64,000 nt of DNA, taken from Apteryx mantelli. Lineage: Eukaryota > Chordata > Aves > Apterygiformes > Apterygidae. Under the pieces are notes generated by a model that worked only from the letters and a program-made list of their open reading frames with translations, had not been told where the DNA came from and ran no database searches. This document shows, piece after piece, positions 34,501-49,500 of the stretch. The stretch lies in assembly GCF_036417845.1 (NCBI RefSeq), contig NC_090020.1:48592425-48656424 (forward strand), given 5' to 3'. A program made the translations under genes and the position numbers. Position 1 is the stretch's first letter, and each line of letters opens with the position of its first letter.

Positions 34501-37500
34501 AGGTGTAACTTTGGCCTTTAAGAAATGGAAAGCTCGCCAAAATAAGAAGAACAAGGAAGCCATGTTTTACAAATTTTCAAATAGAAACAGGAATGTGAAA
34601 GGATTAACAACAACAACAACAACAACAACAACAAAAATCTGAAGAACGCTCAGCTGAGGATGCTTGAGCCAATAATTAAAAGTTCTTTAAATGCATAAAA
34701 AGCAAAAAGTCAACTAGGGAATCAGCTGGATCATATGAGGAAAAGGTGCGAAAGGGGCACTCGGGCATGATTAGGCCACAACAGAGAAGCTCAATATTTG
34801 TGTCATTTTTTTATTGCTGAAGACATTGGGGAGACTTCGCCACTCAATAATTTTTTTGTAGCAGAGAGGTCAGAGGAGCCATCTCAGTTTGAGGAAGATA
34901 TACAGAAAGTATTAGACAGGTTAGAGGTTAATATTTCAACAGGAGTGGATGGCGTTCATCTGAGTCCTGAAGGAATGCAAATGTGAAATTACAGAACTCA
35001 GGCCAAGCTGAGTAACCCAGTACTGCAAACAGCCACTATTCCAAAATAGTAGCAGGCTGCCAAAGTAACTCCTATCTACAAAAAGGGCTCGAAAGGGATG
35101 TCTGGGAGCTACAGACCAATGATTCTGGCTTCCATCCCCAGTAAGATGGTAGAGTCCAAAATGAAGAATAAGATTCCTGAGCACATGGGTAAACGTGGTC
35201 TGTTGGGAACAAGTCAGCATGGCTTCTCTAAAGGGAAATTCTGCCTCGCCTCTGAGAGGAGTCAATAAACACACTGATAAAGGGGTTTAGTGGACATATT
35301 TGGATTGCCAAAAAGCCTTTGACAAGATTGTGCACCAAAGGTTATTAAAGAATCCGAGTTGTCACACGGTTGGACAAAAGATCCATTAATGAGCAGGAAG
35401 CAAAGGACAGAATTTAATGGTCACTTCTCAGGATAAAGTCCCAACAGTGGGGTCCCTCCAGGGATCTGTGCCAGAAACAATTTTTTTCAATACTCTTCAT
35501 CAGTAACCAGAAGAATGGGGTGAACAGTGAAATCTCCCAGTCTGGGAAAAGATACTGAATTCTGTGGAGTACTTAAAAGCCTCGATGACAGCAAGAAGGT
35601 CCAGAAAGACTTTATAAAAGTAAGTCGGAAAAAAGGTGGCAGAAGAGCTTCAGTGAAGACAAAAGGTGATGCCTCTGGGGAAAAATAATCTAGATCATGC
35701 CTGTGTGATGTTTAACTTGGAACTGGCAGTTACAACTCAGAAGAGAGATCTTGGAGTCCTCACTGAAAGGTCTCTGAAATTTTTGGCTCCACATGCAGCC
35801 ACACCCAAAATTCCAACAAAATGTTGGGCATCATCAGGAAGATAATTGAGAGTAGAGGAGACAATCTTGCTGCTATGTAAAAACATGCCCACATCTTGAG
35901 TACTGAGGCTGTTTTGCTCTCTGCCTCTCAAGAAGGACCTACTGAAGTTAAAGAGGGTATAGGAGAAAGGCAACTACAATGATCAAAAGGCTGGAAAAAT
36001 TAATTGGCTTGTGAGGAGAGACTAAGAAGGCTGGATGAGAGGCAGCAGATACAGGGAATGTGGAACTGTTATTCACCAAATCCCACAATACTAGGACTGA
36101 GAGGCACTCAATGAAACTGGGAGGCAACTTTAAAAAAATACATTTTGGTACAGTGGTTAGTGAACTTCTGGAGTCTGTTGCTGCAGGAGGTCAAGGTGGC
36201 AAACAGTATAAGCCAGTTCAAAAAGGGATTAGACAAACTGATGGACAAAGGGTCTATAAAACGATACTAGGAAGAAGAGGTGGGGAGCTACTTCCTAACA
36301 CCCCACTAATAAAGTGGTGTGGATGCTTGGAGAGGAATGGACCACAAGATGCAGCCAGGCTCACACACTCTCCCTAGACCCCATCTCTTGCTGCCTCTGT
36401 CAGACAGAGCACTGGGCTACAGGTATCAAAGTCTGACCCAGTATGGCATTTCTTATGTTCCTGACAGATGCAACGGAGATAATCCTGATATGAAACTTGA
36501 TATCAACTACATAGTCAGAACCCTGACATTCCTGAGTTATGGTCTAGTTCTTGAAATGTACGCCATCTGAGTATTAAATGTGTAACCTAATAAATTAATA
36601 CCATAATTCTTAGTCAGTTTTGACAGTAAAACCCCACAACTTTAAAAAACTGTTTGCTTTCAGATTTTTCTTTTCAGAAGCTCAATACTTTCCTTGATGG
36701 TTTGGAAGCCTTTTATTTTGCTCTCTTTAATGGAGCTTGAAAGGAATATTTTAAAATATTATTAACTAATTATTTGACTGTGCAATCACTAAGAACTAAA
36801 CAGTATCATCTACTTGTTGACATCATATTTATGGAGTTTAATTAATCATTTCTCAGGCATAGATGTTATACACTAAGCTTCCCCCCACCCCCCAAGTAAG
36901 ATATTTCTAAAATTCTCCATTACATCAGCACACCTTTGAAAGGGAATAAATATCTTGTGTAAGACACGATAGCACTCTTAATGGAATAACATTGTATATT
37001 GTGATATACCGTCATTAAACAAGTACTAGAAATCTGAAGAACATGAAAAGCAATTACCTGGAACATATGAAACAGCAAACAACTCTCTTCCAAATGATTT
37101 GTGCTTGATCTCTCTTATGAATTCCCCAGTCTCTAATCTAAAGCACTGGATTCGACCATTTTCCCTGTCTGCAACACAGAGCTGACTGAAGTCAGGGATC
37201 AGGGCTAAGCTGTGAGGGATATGGAACTGCCCAGGTCTGGCTCCATCTGAAGAAGTCTCTGCAATACAAAACATGCAGATTTCTGTTAAGGTACACACTG
37301 AAACTATTATCTCTGACTAGAATTAGCAATATTCCACATAATGCAACATAACTGTGGGAAAAGAATAAACTCACTTGGTTGGCTTTTTTCCCCTTAACAG
37401 TTTTATTCATTTAGGTAAACTATGGTACTCTTCCATGTTGTCTTTGTAAAATCTGAATTTATGCATTAGTTATTTCTCTATAAATACTTGGAGCAGCATA

Positions 37501-40500
37501 ATGCCTGATACGTAAGTCTGAGTCAGGCAGAAATGTAATTATTCACAAAATTTTAAATGGATGCCATTATGGCATAAGCCTTAAACCAACCAACCAACCA
37601 AACAAACAAACAAAAAAACCCCTTAAACTATTTTATCCAATTTTAAAGAAAACAAAAGTTTTTCTGAAAGTCAAAACATTTTATTGATAAGCTAGGACAT
37701 GCCAATACTTGTGCTAAAAGCATGCTAACAAACTGTTTAAAAATTATTTTTAGGGAAGATAAAAAATACCCACTATGTCTATCTGTATAACTGGAAGCGA
37801 GAGAATTTGAATGCAGATACAAGGCCAAAATTCAGTCAGGGCCTTGAAGACATTACTGCAATAGATACAAATAAGGGTAATAATAATATCAACAATCTCG
37901 TGGTTCATGATAACACGAGTTCATGACACCAGCAGTACCAGTCAAGTACCAAGAGCTCTAACTGTACCTTCTCCCCACTGCTTGATGTACAATCCATTCG
38001 GAGAGAACTGAACAATTCGACTGTTACAGTAGCCATCAGATACATAAATACTGCCAGTGATTGGATCCACAGCCACATCAGTTGGTTGACAGAAGTGATT
38101 TTTGTCACTGCCCGGTTGCAGAGCCATTCCTAAGATCAGTAATGGTTCTTTATCATCTGCTCCCAATTTGAAGACCTTTTTTAGTCAATGGGAAAAGATA
38201 AGAGGTTTCAATTGTGGAAGATGATACACAAGGGGATGATTGTTTATGGAAAACATATCTATTATTTTGCATAAAATAAATTTGTATACCAAACATGACC
38301 TTAATATATTGACTATGAAATCTACTATCAACTTTATAATAGTGTCAATTCTGGGAAATTTCTGCATAAAATAAAAATTTCCTGTGATTACAGTAAATGG
38401 CTTAGCTTCACAGCCAGGGAATGAGAACACAGGCATTGCCAAGCACAGCTGTAGCAGAATAATCTGTTCTTTTACAGAGGAAACATTGTTTTAAAAGAGC
38501 AACTTTACTGCTGTATGTCCACGTAACAAATTGCTCCACACACCTATATTCCACTAGGGCCATGAGGGGCAATTTGTTCAGGCATATTCTTAATGTGCAT
38601 CTTAACAGCCCTCGCTAAATAACTGATATCAAATCTCTAGATAAATGTAAAAATTATCTTTGGCAAAAGTTCTAAGGTCTTGGCATTGAAACTTCAAAAA
38701 CATACCTGATGGAGAGCTACATCAGTGACCCAGTAGTTACCATTTTTGTCTATACTCAAACCGTGTGGTAAATAAAATCTGCAAACACAAATATAGAGGG
38801 ATCAAGTTAAAAACATGTTTCAGGAAGAATGATTTAAAGGAGGGTTTTCAGGATTTCACTTATTAATCTACAGATCACCTAATGCTCTACATGCTAACAA
38901 CATGTAGCATTTAATGAAGAAGACACCTCTATAAAATAGAATTTTCTCAACAGGAGTCTCAGCCCTGGAATTCCCTCCATCTCTGGTACCTCACGGGGGC
39001 TAACATTTGGTATCTTTAGGGACAATATACAACACTTGTCAGCTCTGTGTTTCTGTTAATCTGGCTAATAGATGAAATTATATGAATTGCTAGAAAGCAG
39101 AGGTGGTGAGGATGCCAAATGAGTTTTATTAGTCAGTCATTGTTTTTTGTTTTTTTTTTTTTGATTGAATAAACTCAGAGGCTACAATCATGCAGTGTAA
39201 CTTACAAACGAGAAAGGGTTTGGGGACTCTCCAGGGGGGAGAATAATAATATTTATATATATATCTAAAAAAAATATATATATATACACACATATACATA
39301 ATGTATGTATTTATTTATTTAAGTTCTACTAATAACAGCAATTAACTTACAGATTTTTGCCCATGGAATGAAGCAGTTGAGCATTACTTGGATTCAGCAC
39401 CAGAATGGTGTTCTGCTCAATTGGTCCAACTCCTCGTTGTTGATAAACAAATTTGCTGTCAAAAGAGCTACACAAAAATATTGTAATACAAAGCAAGTGT
39501 TAGCATGTTCCACTGATGAACACACACACAGCTTAGACTTGAGTTTTGTAGACTTATTCCAGTGTGTGCGGATATATATATATATTTTTAAACAAACATT
39601 ATTATATACTTTTGTGTGATCATTGTTGGATGTCAAATCTTTCTACTGAGGTTATGACTCCTGAAGCAAAGGAGCACCAAATTAACACAGCAGCAATTGA
39701 GACAAACCTAAGTTTTCTCTTATTAAAGTAATCAAACAAAAAAATCCTTGAATCCACGAAACAACGTAGCCTAACTAAAAACATAGGTAATCGTCAAGGA
39801 ATAATTATCAATATGAATTGGTAGACTTAGTATTATCTGAGGTTTTGGGTTTGTTGTTTAAAAAGGGGGGGGGGAGGGGGACACAAAGTTCAGTATTTTG
39901 CCAGAGCTTCCTACAGTAACATTAAGGTCCTAAGGTTCTTATCCTTTCCAGAGTACACTTGGGGAGACTATAGGATATGATGTGTATTTCTTTCCCCTAC
40001 AACTCCCCACCCAATTTAAAATGTACATTAAAAGATATAAAAAAACAATATTTAATTAAACACTTTAGCATTTATTTCAGAAGTTAAGAGCTAGGTTTTC
40101 TTAACTTTCCAGAAGACATCTACCTGACATAAAATTATCATATACCTAAAAAGGAATAAAAAACTCAGTCATCTGTATCCTACAAGAAAGTTGGCTATTA
40201 TTCTAACCTGTTGAAATATGCGTTCAGCATTCACTGAAAGTAAATATAGCACATGTAAACACATTTTGAACAAAATTAATTCTAAATGTTAGAAAATGGT
40301 TGACTGTGGACTAAAATGTCTAAATACATGACATGCTCCCCCCCTCTTCCACCCTCAATTTTTCAAGCTATTTCTTAATCCTGTAAGAGAAATCCAACTA
40401 TGATTGATGCAAGTTGGTAAACAAGAATATACTTCTTGTAACAGTGAAAGCTATGAATAAAGCTTTTAAAACTTTATATTGTACACTCCTAGCAGCCTAA

Positions 40501-43500
40501 CCTCTCCATAACATTAAATATTCTTGTGTTGAGAACTTTCAATGTGGAAAAGCAATTCTGGCTTCAAATATAATCAGCAAAATATATGACATGTTTAAGT
40601 TTCTGCACAGACTACAATTAAAAAGCAATATTTAGACATTACCATTATGTACAGTAATTATCTGCTGCTACTTACTTAATTTCTGATTGAAATCGATAAA
40701 TCCTTTTTCCTGTAAATGGTTATGCACAAGGTGAAAGCTACTTAAACTCTCTGCTAAGTCCTCCTCAGAATCATTTGTCCTAATCCTATAAGGAGATGCA
40801 GGGTAAATAGTGCTGGCTCACATTGGCCTAGTGATGTTAAATTGCTTATTTGACCACAGTTCTGCAGTTGTTTCATTCTTTATCATTATTGAGAGTAATT
40901 GCCTATGACAAGGTCTCTTGGTTTTAAATAGCTTTATTAAAAAACACATCCCCCCCCCCCCCCCCCAATTCCATGCTCGATTTCAGTAAATGGCAGGGAT
41001 GCAGGGGTCTAATACTCTTAAGGACTTATTCTAGGAGTGGATGGTCACAACTGGAGAACCAGCACTGGACAGACTATACTAATGTTTGGCAGCAGTACAG
41101 AATTTCCTAAGATGCTTAGCTGATGCTGTAACTTAATGTATGCTTGCAAAGAACTAGATTTGGGGCCAAGAATTTTCCTCCAACTCACAGATGATTTTCT
41201 GCTTTCCACAGCAGCATGACAGATACTTTTGCACACCTGATTTATCTTTGCTAAAATGTTTTGGTCTATCCCACATTAATGGAGTCATTTAAGACAAAAC
41301 TGAGAGAAAATTCATCCTTTCTAGCCTCAAGTGTTGTGCAAGCTACATATTATTATTAATCAGCACAGCTAATCACAGAACAGAATCTTACTGACTGAGA
41401 GGTACTGGACAAGACCCCCAGAAAACAAGATGGTAGCTCTCTGGAGAAGCGACTAGCTAAGCAGATTAAAAACTTTGTCATCTTTCCCCGTTACGATTTT
41501 GGTTCTTAATAACAGTCCTGTCTGTGTTTGAAGCATTCCCTGTTAACCACCACCTACCTTTTCTGGGAACTGAGTGCTTTCAGTATAAATATGAGATTGT
41601 GTAGTATTTTCAGAAAAGGTCTAGCGAGTTTTGAATGAAGTTATGGGAGAGGTCTCTCATACATCTTCTCCCTGTGAAATCTCCTTGTCCAGGCGTAGCA
41701 TGATTCCTTTCTTAAGCATAGTGTGCTACAGAATCACAGTCACTCTTTCCTTCCTAGGGTTTGAGACCAATTTCCAATGTAATCAGTGTTCCTCTATTTC
41801 AACTGATAAAGGAGGACACAAACTGTGCTGACTACTGCTAGTTTAAAAAAAAAAGTAAATAAAAGTTGAACAGCTCACTATTACATGCCATATAGTTCTG
41901 CTCTTAGCATGATTTTCTAAAAGGTTTTGCAGTTTGAAATCAAAGTGCATCTAAAATATGCTGCACATGTTACTACTTCTCATTTCAAACCTCTGTATAT
42001 TTCCCTTGTTATTTTTCTACCTTCTCAGCTGGTGGCTTACCACAATACAAAACCTTTATGCGCTATATATTAAATTTAGACAGACCACCTGATCTCATAA
42101 CCCTGGAAAGCACAGCTCTGAGCTCTGCTCTTGATTGATATCCATCATTGTTGTGGCACCGGGCTCAGTCTAAATTATCCTGTCTAGCCATTGCTTGTTA
42201 AGAATGCAATAGCAGACTTCCAGGAATGCAGTTTATATTTTTTATTGTGTCTTTTATAGATTGCATAAATAACATACATTTTTCATCACAAAATCCAGAA
42301 GAACTTTCAACTAATTCATTGCTCAACTGGCTGAATAGTTCTAATTTTTTCATTTTGAATAGCATGCGCTGCATACAGCACAAAAGACTATTCAGTAACT
42401 GAGGAGACTGTGCGGTAAAAGAACATGACTCATTTAAAATGAAAATTTTTTTTTCTTTAAAAATCATTCACAGGAGGAATGTTAAAGCCATTGAAGAGCT
42501 ACTACTATATTATAGGTCTGACATTGTATAACTGTTTTTGCATTCTACAGCAGACTAAAGTTGCGTTATAAAACAGCACAGGCCATTCACTCAGCTACAT
42601 TTAGTTGAATAAGGATCCAGCTTTTATAGCATGTATTAATAATGCATTGGCAACAGTTCTGCAGTGTCTAATAGCACAGAAAATTTGTTTACTTATTTCT
42701 ATACTATATTGGTGAAGCACTGAAACAGAGAAAAATTCTGGGCCTTGGGGCTAGATTCATCACATCTATGATTTGCTAAGGAATATTATATACTCGATTA
42801 ATTGTGTATTTGCAAGCTAATAATAAACATTAACTTACAAGGCTGATATCTTCCTATCCCTCCCCCAAAGAAACAACAATAATCACCCCTCAAATAACCA
42901 TTTCTTATTCCTTTTTACTGAAAAACACGAACAGAGATACTCCTTCCTTTTCAGCATAGCCCATGAAAGGTCTCTAGCCTGTTTCATACACCCATGTCAT
43001 AGCTGAAAATAAAAAGGGAAGGCTTGCTGCCTGAGCACACAAAAAGAGGCATCTTCTTTGTGCCACAAGATCTGGAAGATGAGCAACATGGCTTAAGCAC
43101 AACCATGTTCACCAAATACATTGTTTTAAAGCCACATTACTCTAAAATTTCTATAGGCCATTAATATAGCCTATCTGATCTAAAAGTTCTTCCCAGCAGT
43201 AGCTTTCCCGTATATTTATCAACTGTGCTTCACAAGGGGTAGGGGAAGAAGGTAAGACTTGTGGAATGAAACCTGTCTGAGAAGAATCAGGGTTTCACAT
43301 ATAGATATCTTTATGGAAGGCACATAACTGATATTTACTTCAGATAACAACAGTTCCTTCTCTATCTTGGTTACATATCTGGGTCTGAATGTTTCAGATC
43401 ATATTTACAAAGTCAGACAGTTTCACTTTCTTCCAACTTCAATCACTGCATCATGGCAAATATTGCAAGCTTCAACACAGAGTTGATGTACAGATTAATA

Positions 43501-46500
43501 TATGCTAAATCCACCCATACGGTTATAGCAAAATAACAATACCATTTCAGATAGTACTCAGGATAACTCACAATTGAGAGAAAGAAGCTTCTTAAACAGA
43601 TCACGCCTTCATTTAAATAAAATTGTTTTTTGATCTTGCTTTCTGACGCTGACTCCTTTCCCCAAAGCAAGTCTCCTCACTCAGCCTCCTTCCTTCCCAC
43701 TTCTAATAGTTTCAGCTGTGCGCCTCACATGGGGTCAGCCTGCATTACATATGGCAAAAATAATTTACTAATAAATGCACTCCAACTGTTTAGAAGGTTT
43801 GGAGGGCGGAAGGGGGTTGTTTTTTGTTTGTTTTTAAACTCCACAGGTTCTCCACACACTGCTTGGTCTCAAATCCCAGTTTTGTGCTCTGGGCTTGTAG
43901 GTATATCTCTATCGCCAGACTCCCAAAATACACATTTTAGAAGTGAGAAATGAACACAACTGCCAGTCTATTTTGAAACATTTTTGATTCAGTTCTTTCT
44001 TCAATGACACAAAGAACAGCACTTATGTTCATGCGTAGGAGGATGAGAGGAACCAAATCAACATCAGCTTTTACCTGAAGTCTGAGTAATACAAATTGCA
44101 ATATGCGTCATCCTTTCAAAATTGTACAGTCTATATTTATATACACTTGAGCTGGAGAGATTGCTGATATAATGCACAAGAGACATAAACGACTGCCTTA
44201 TCTCCTGCATTATGTTATTTATCAGCCCCCCCAAACCCGACCAAACAAAAACAAAAAAACCAAACATAAAACAGTACTCAGCATCATTTTTCATTATAAA
44301 TTTGAGAAAACTGCCCTATTTTCCAGAAGTTATTTTATGAATTAAATGAATTAAGATAAAAAAAATAAGATAAGTAGATAAGTAAGAAGATTAAAAAGAA
44401 AGCACATTTAAGAAGGGGACCATATAATATTCTATTATAAGCTAAGACTATTCCCTCTCAGTGTTCTGTTACAATTTCATGGCATTTTTTTTTCCAAAAC
44501 GTCCATCTAAAAGTAAGACATACTGTTTTAAAGTTCACAGATATGAGGGCACTATATAAATCATACTTGTTTGGAATCTTCTGTTCTTAAAATAATATAC
44601 CTTTGGGTATATTATTTTATAAACACTAGAGAAATCGCCATTATAATGTCTAGACTTTTTCTGAGATACTGAATGTTGACTCATCAACTGAGTAGATCAA
44701 AACCTTTTTCGAGCAAGTGCTCTGTAACTCCCCAATTTTGTTCAGCAGACATAAACACAAGAAAAAGGAAACTCTACTGGAGCTAGCTTTGCATATCACA
44801 AGCTCGGGTCCTTAAAGTAGTATACTATACTAAACCATCATTCTCCTAGGCTAATTAGTCCTGCTGAAAGATATGGAGAAGCAGGGATAATTAATGTAGG
44901 TGAAGATCACGTTGACGTGTTTTTACAGTTTTGGGCCCTAAGGTACTATGTTTTCTCTGGAGACGCATTCTTACTGTCTAAAGCAGTAGCAACCCCACAG
45001 TCTTGAAACTGCCAGTCACCCCTTCCATTATAAGTCTCCCGAAGGCACTTTCAGCCACAGTGCAGATAAATCTCAACTTAAATGGAGAAGGAAATGCAAT
45101 CTGTATATTCTTTTCTTCAAGAAGATACACAAACAGCATACACCAATCTGATCTTCTAACATGCCACTCCACAAAATATCTACTCACTTTTCATCCCAAA
45201 CGTGATCACCTCTGTGGAAGATAACAAGGTTATTTTCAGGGTCCAGGGCCAACCCAGAAACTTGGCCTAGCTTGAGGTCGAACCCAGGCCAGTCCACAAC
45301 CTCTTCTATGTGGAAATCTATCAAAGAAAGAAAGAAAGAAAAAAAGAAAAAGAAAAAAAAAAGGATATATTCATGTACTTTATTTACATAAAAACATAAA
45401 ATTGGTTAACTGGCTTTTGGTGCAAAGATTGTTGGGACCGTATGGACATTTTCTTACATGCAGTATTCATATCAATGCATTGCAATTTAATTCCAAGCAT
45501 TATTTTATCATAATAAAGCATATCTCATGCACAAGCACTGGCATCCCGATATGTACAGGGTGACAAACTTCAAAACCACTTTTGACTCTGTTCTTTTCTC
45601 CATCTTATCAGCATACAGGTGCACAGATTCTAGATGCCTTAGGAGCTGTGTGAATACTTTCTATATTGAAAGATTGCAGAAACATACAATTACCATTCAA
45701 AATCAGCAGGCAAATTTAGATATTTCTATTATTAATCTATCAGTGTTTTATGAAAAAAAAAAATTATAACAAACTAGGAATCACTGAAGCCCCTAAATAT
45801 TAGAAGGGGTTGATTCAGGACTCCCCCCCCCCCTTTTTTTTTTTAAAGCTTTTAACACAAAGAAGAAAAAAACACAGGAAAGCAAAAAAAAATTTAAAAA
45901 TAGTGATGAGAAACAAGTAAGATAGTAATTCTGTGAATTTTGGCTATGACATTTCTTACAGCAAACACATCCATTAGCTCTAGCAAGTGTTCATATCCTA
46001 AGCCAAATAATATTATATATATAAATAGGAAATAGATGTCTAAAGAAGAGATCAAGAAGGGTAGAATATCTGCCATTGTTTATGTCTCAGCACACTATTT
46101 TTAAGAACAAATATTAAGTAGTTTTTGAATACACATCTGATTTTTTACACTACATATCAAAAGCACAGTATTTAGCAAGCGAACCACAATTAAAAGGTGG
46201 ATACTTCTTGTATGTAGAGTCCTTAAATCTTAATGCTCCTTGACGAGAGGAGAAAAGAAAATGAGAGGAAAAAAACCCCTGCAAACCTTTCTGCTTCTTC
46301 CACAGGGGCTCAGTATGTCTTTTACCTCTTTATTTGAATAGGAAAAACAGGCATTTTTTCCCCTGATCTCTCCCCAGAAGGAAAAAAATAAGGTCCAGTG
46401 CTTAATAGTGATGGTAAGTGAAAGGAGAAATTTGTAATTCTGGAGAGACAACTCAAAAATCTGCTTCTCCCAAGGCTACAGTATAAAGTATTGTAGAAAG

Positions 46501-49500
46501 CTAAAGTGCTGATGGCTATTACTATTATTATTATGAACCTTCCCTGTAGTCTTTCAAATGTTTACTAGTAATTTTGAGGGAGAAAGGAAGAACGGAGCTG
46601 GGAAGTGAGGAAGGAAGGCCTGGTGAAGGCACAGGACAAAAGGCGGCTTCCTTTCTCTCCAAGTGGTTTATCTAGTGTTCACGCAAAATGATTAAAGGTT
46701 CATACAGAGAAGGCTAGAACTTGAAAAAGTTGCAAAGTTTTGGCCACTTCACCCAAACAGACTGCTTAACATGCTGCTTGGAGGAGGTGGGAGTGGCTTG
46801 CTCTGGCATTTTTAAAAGATCACTCAAAGCTGCAGATGACACCGTGCAATCCGACCGCTGCGATAACCATTCCCCCAGTTCCATTTTACTTGGGAGAGAT
46901 GCAAGCTGAGGACTGCAGCAAGGATGGGATCGGGGGAAAGCAACTGCTCACAATCTGCATGGGGAAAGACAACAGCAGTGCTGAAAACCTACCATGGACT
47001 AGAAGATATATTTCACTCGTGTAGTTTCAGATACCATAGCTAGAGCAGGTGCTAGAGAAACTTCTTAGCTAACAATTAGCCTAAAATCAGCATCTGTAGT
47101 GAATCCAAGGCAATTCTCAGAAACACCCAGAAGAAACTCTGTGTAGTGATTTTAACAAAACAAAAGTTCCAAGCTAGAAGAATCATTATGAAAAAAAATC
47201 ATACATCTTCCTAAGAGCTACAGTACTTCTGTACAGTTCAACTGGTAATGGCAGGTGCAATACCAGGTGCATTCACAGACAGTATGACTTTTGAAAGGAA
47301 AAAAAGGATGAAGTTTAGTGTCTGCTTGGTAGTTGCTCATCCAAAATCAGTCTAAGCTACCCTGCATAAAACTTCTGTACATTTATGTTACACTGCTCCT
47401 CAGCCTTTGAACCTTTACCAATAAAAGAAAAAAAAATTAAAAGGCTAAACATAGAAAGCCAAAATTTTGGCCTTTGTAAAATTCAGTTTCCCAGAAGATA
47501 TACATAACAAAATGCAAAATTCTTATACTTACATTTAAGGGAGGCAAATATTTCTGATAGATTAAATACAATACTGTCACAAAAATCCCAACCCTATTAT
47601 GACTTTTGTATTTTCTCATTTTTTCAAGATTGGTTCATTATTGTTATCTTTTCTTTTCCCTTTGCAATTCTCATACTGAAAGTCCTTCCATACAGGTGCA
47701 ACTTAGGGGAATTTGCTATTTAAAAAAACCTTAGTTATTAAATTCAGACATCATAAATCTAAGATTGATAATTAATTCCCTATAAAGCTGAGTAGACCAT
47801 GAAACAGTTACACATGGAACTAAATAGAAATATTTTTCCCATTAAAATGATTTGCAATTACCGTTCTTTTTTCTTTAAATCACTGGTTTTGTTGTTAATG
47901 AGATTTCTAAACCAAGAACCAGGTTTTCTGTCTTGCAGTTTAAACTAATTCCTTTGATTCAATAAAACGACACAGATTTAGAACATGCAAATCAGCCTCT
48001 AATCTCTCTACAAGCAAAAGAATAAAACCTCTATTTACTGGTAAAATTACAACTTACTGTCCATAAATCCCTGGAAGCTCTTGTTAGCTCTTGACTTTAC
48101 AAACTTTATCCATGTAGTATTTTTTCGCTCCCGTCAGAATAGTCATTTAAATCTTGACAAATGTAAGTAAGCACTGCACAAAGGAGTTTTAAAAATTGGA
48201 AAAATCACACTGCTTGCTGTAATTAAAAGGTATAATTCCATCAATTGCACCAATGTTGAACAACCTAACAACTGGTGAGCGGCCAGTCACTGAGCCATAA
48301 TATAATAATGCTGCAGTGAGAGCAGGAGTATAAGGTTATAAACATAACATTATAAACCTTATTTAATATATTGGTCGCTTGTTATTTCAGGCTAGTTACA
48401 TGAGAAAAACTGGGATATTTACAAAACTAAACTACTTCAATTCTGGTAATTTTTAAACAGTTAAATGAAATGAATGCTATACCTTAACAGAAGCTAGGAT
48501 CTGGTCTTCAAAGATACTTAGAAATCTTTTAAGTTCTTGACAACAGGAACTTGTATCTAGCCTATGAATTTAATATAGCAAAGATCGCACATACAGTCTT
48601 CATGAGAGGGTGTGATTTTTTTTAAAACAAGTTAAAACAACTTTAAATTCCAATCCCTCCACTGAAGGAGAAGGATCTGTTAGAGAAGCAAAGTTCTGTT
48701 CTTCTAATATGTAAATACCTCCCAAAACAGAAACTAAACATGTGCTTAAGGATTTTTTTTATTGCTGTAGTAATCCTTTTGCCAAAAGATGGTGCCAGCT
48801 GCTTCTGCAGTTTTGAATTTCTGTAATGTTAGCAACATTACAAAAATTAAGAAACAAAAATAAAGTTTTCACTGCTAAATATTTCAGATCATTTCAGTTT
48901 TGTTTTTTGCTGCAATTCAAATAATCTTTCAAATGATGCACTTTTATCAGCCTTCCCCTCCCAGTCATTTTCCAAAAAAAGAAAATATCACTACTAGAGT
49001 AACACAGTAAACTGCTCTTTTCTACAGGCAGGATTTGGGCCACACTGTGTGCCAGCTAAGCCATTTATTCAGTTCACTGGCACTCATTCCTCTCCATGAG
49101 TAAGAACAGAAAGGCAGCTTCTAACTTTTTTCCCCTCTCTCTGCATCGCATTTTTCAGGCTGAACTTAAGAAACTGGTGTTGCAGAAATACCATCCACAT
49201 TACTCTTCCAAGCCTTTGAGTAATGCCAGTCGCTCATGGAGTTATTTATGATTTACACTTACGTCAGGCACACGACAGCTTCCCACTTGTTTTTTGCCTC
49301 TATGCCAATCACTTGGCAGGCTCTCATTTAAACCAGCTAGCATAACGTAACATTGGAAAGGCCTCATCTTGGGTCTTTTATTAAATACAAACCCAGAATT
49401 TTGCTATATTTGAACACTATAACAGAATCTCGTGTAAGCAGGAACACTACAGGTTAATATTTGGAACTGAAATAAAAATCAAATGGATGATGAATGATGT

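Larger units (their letters stand above)
34344..37057 (-). other. PAM: PAM intron (2.7 kb) hosting the CR1 fragment
   Basis: About 1.7 kb of this 2.7-kb intron is the CR1 fragment. The remainder is AT-rich with the AAC microsatellite. No exon found. Confidence 0.85.
39468..45187 (-). other. PAM: PAM intron (5.7 kb)
   Basis: AT-rich. Features seen: an 11-G run followed by AGGGGG near 39861-39880, a C17 run at 40950-40966, and a perfect 14-bp inverted repeat at 44588-44619. No exon or transposon recognised. Confidence 0.75.

Noticed and set aside
48331..48361. Imperfect AT-rich palindrome (TAAGGTTATAA...)
   Set aside because: The arms need an inserted base to pair; not distinguishable from chance in AT-rich intron.
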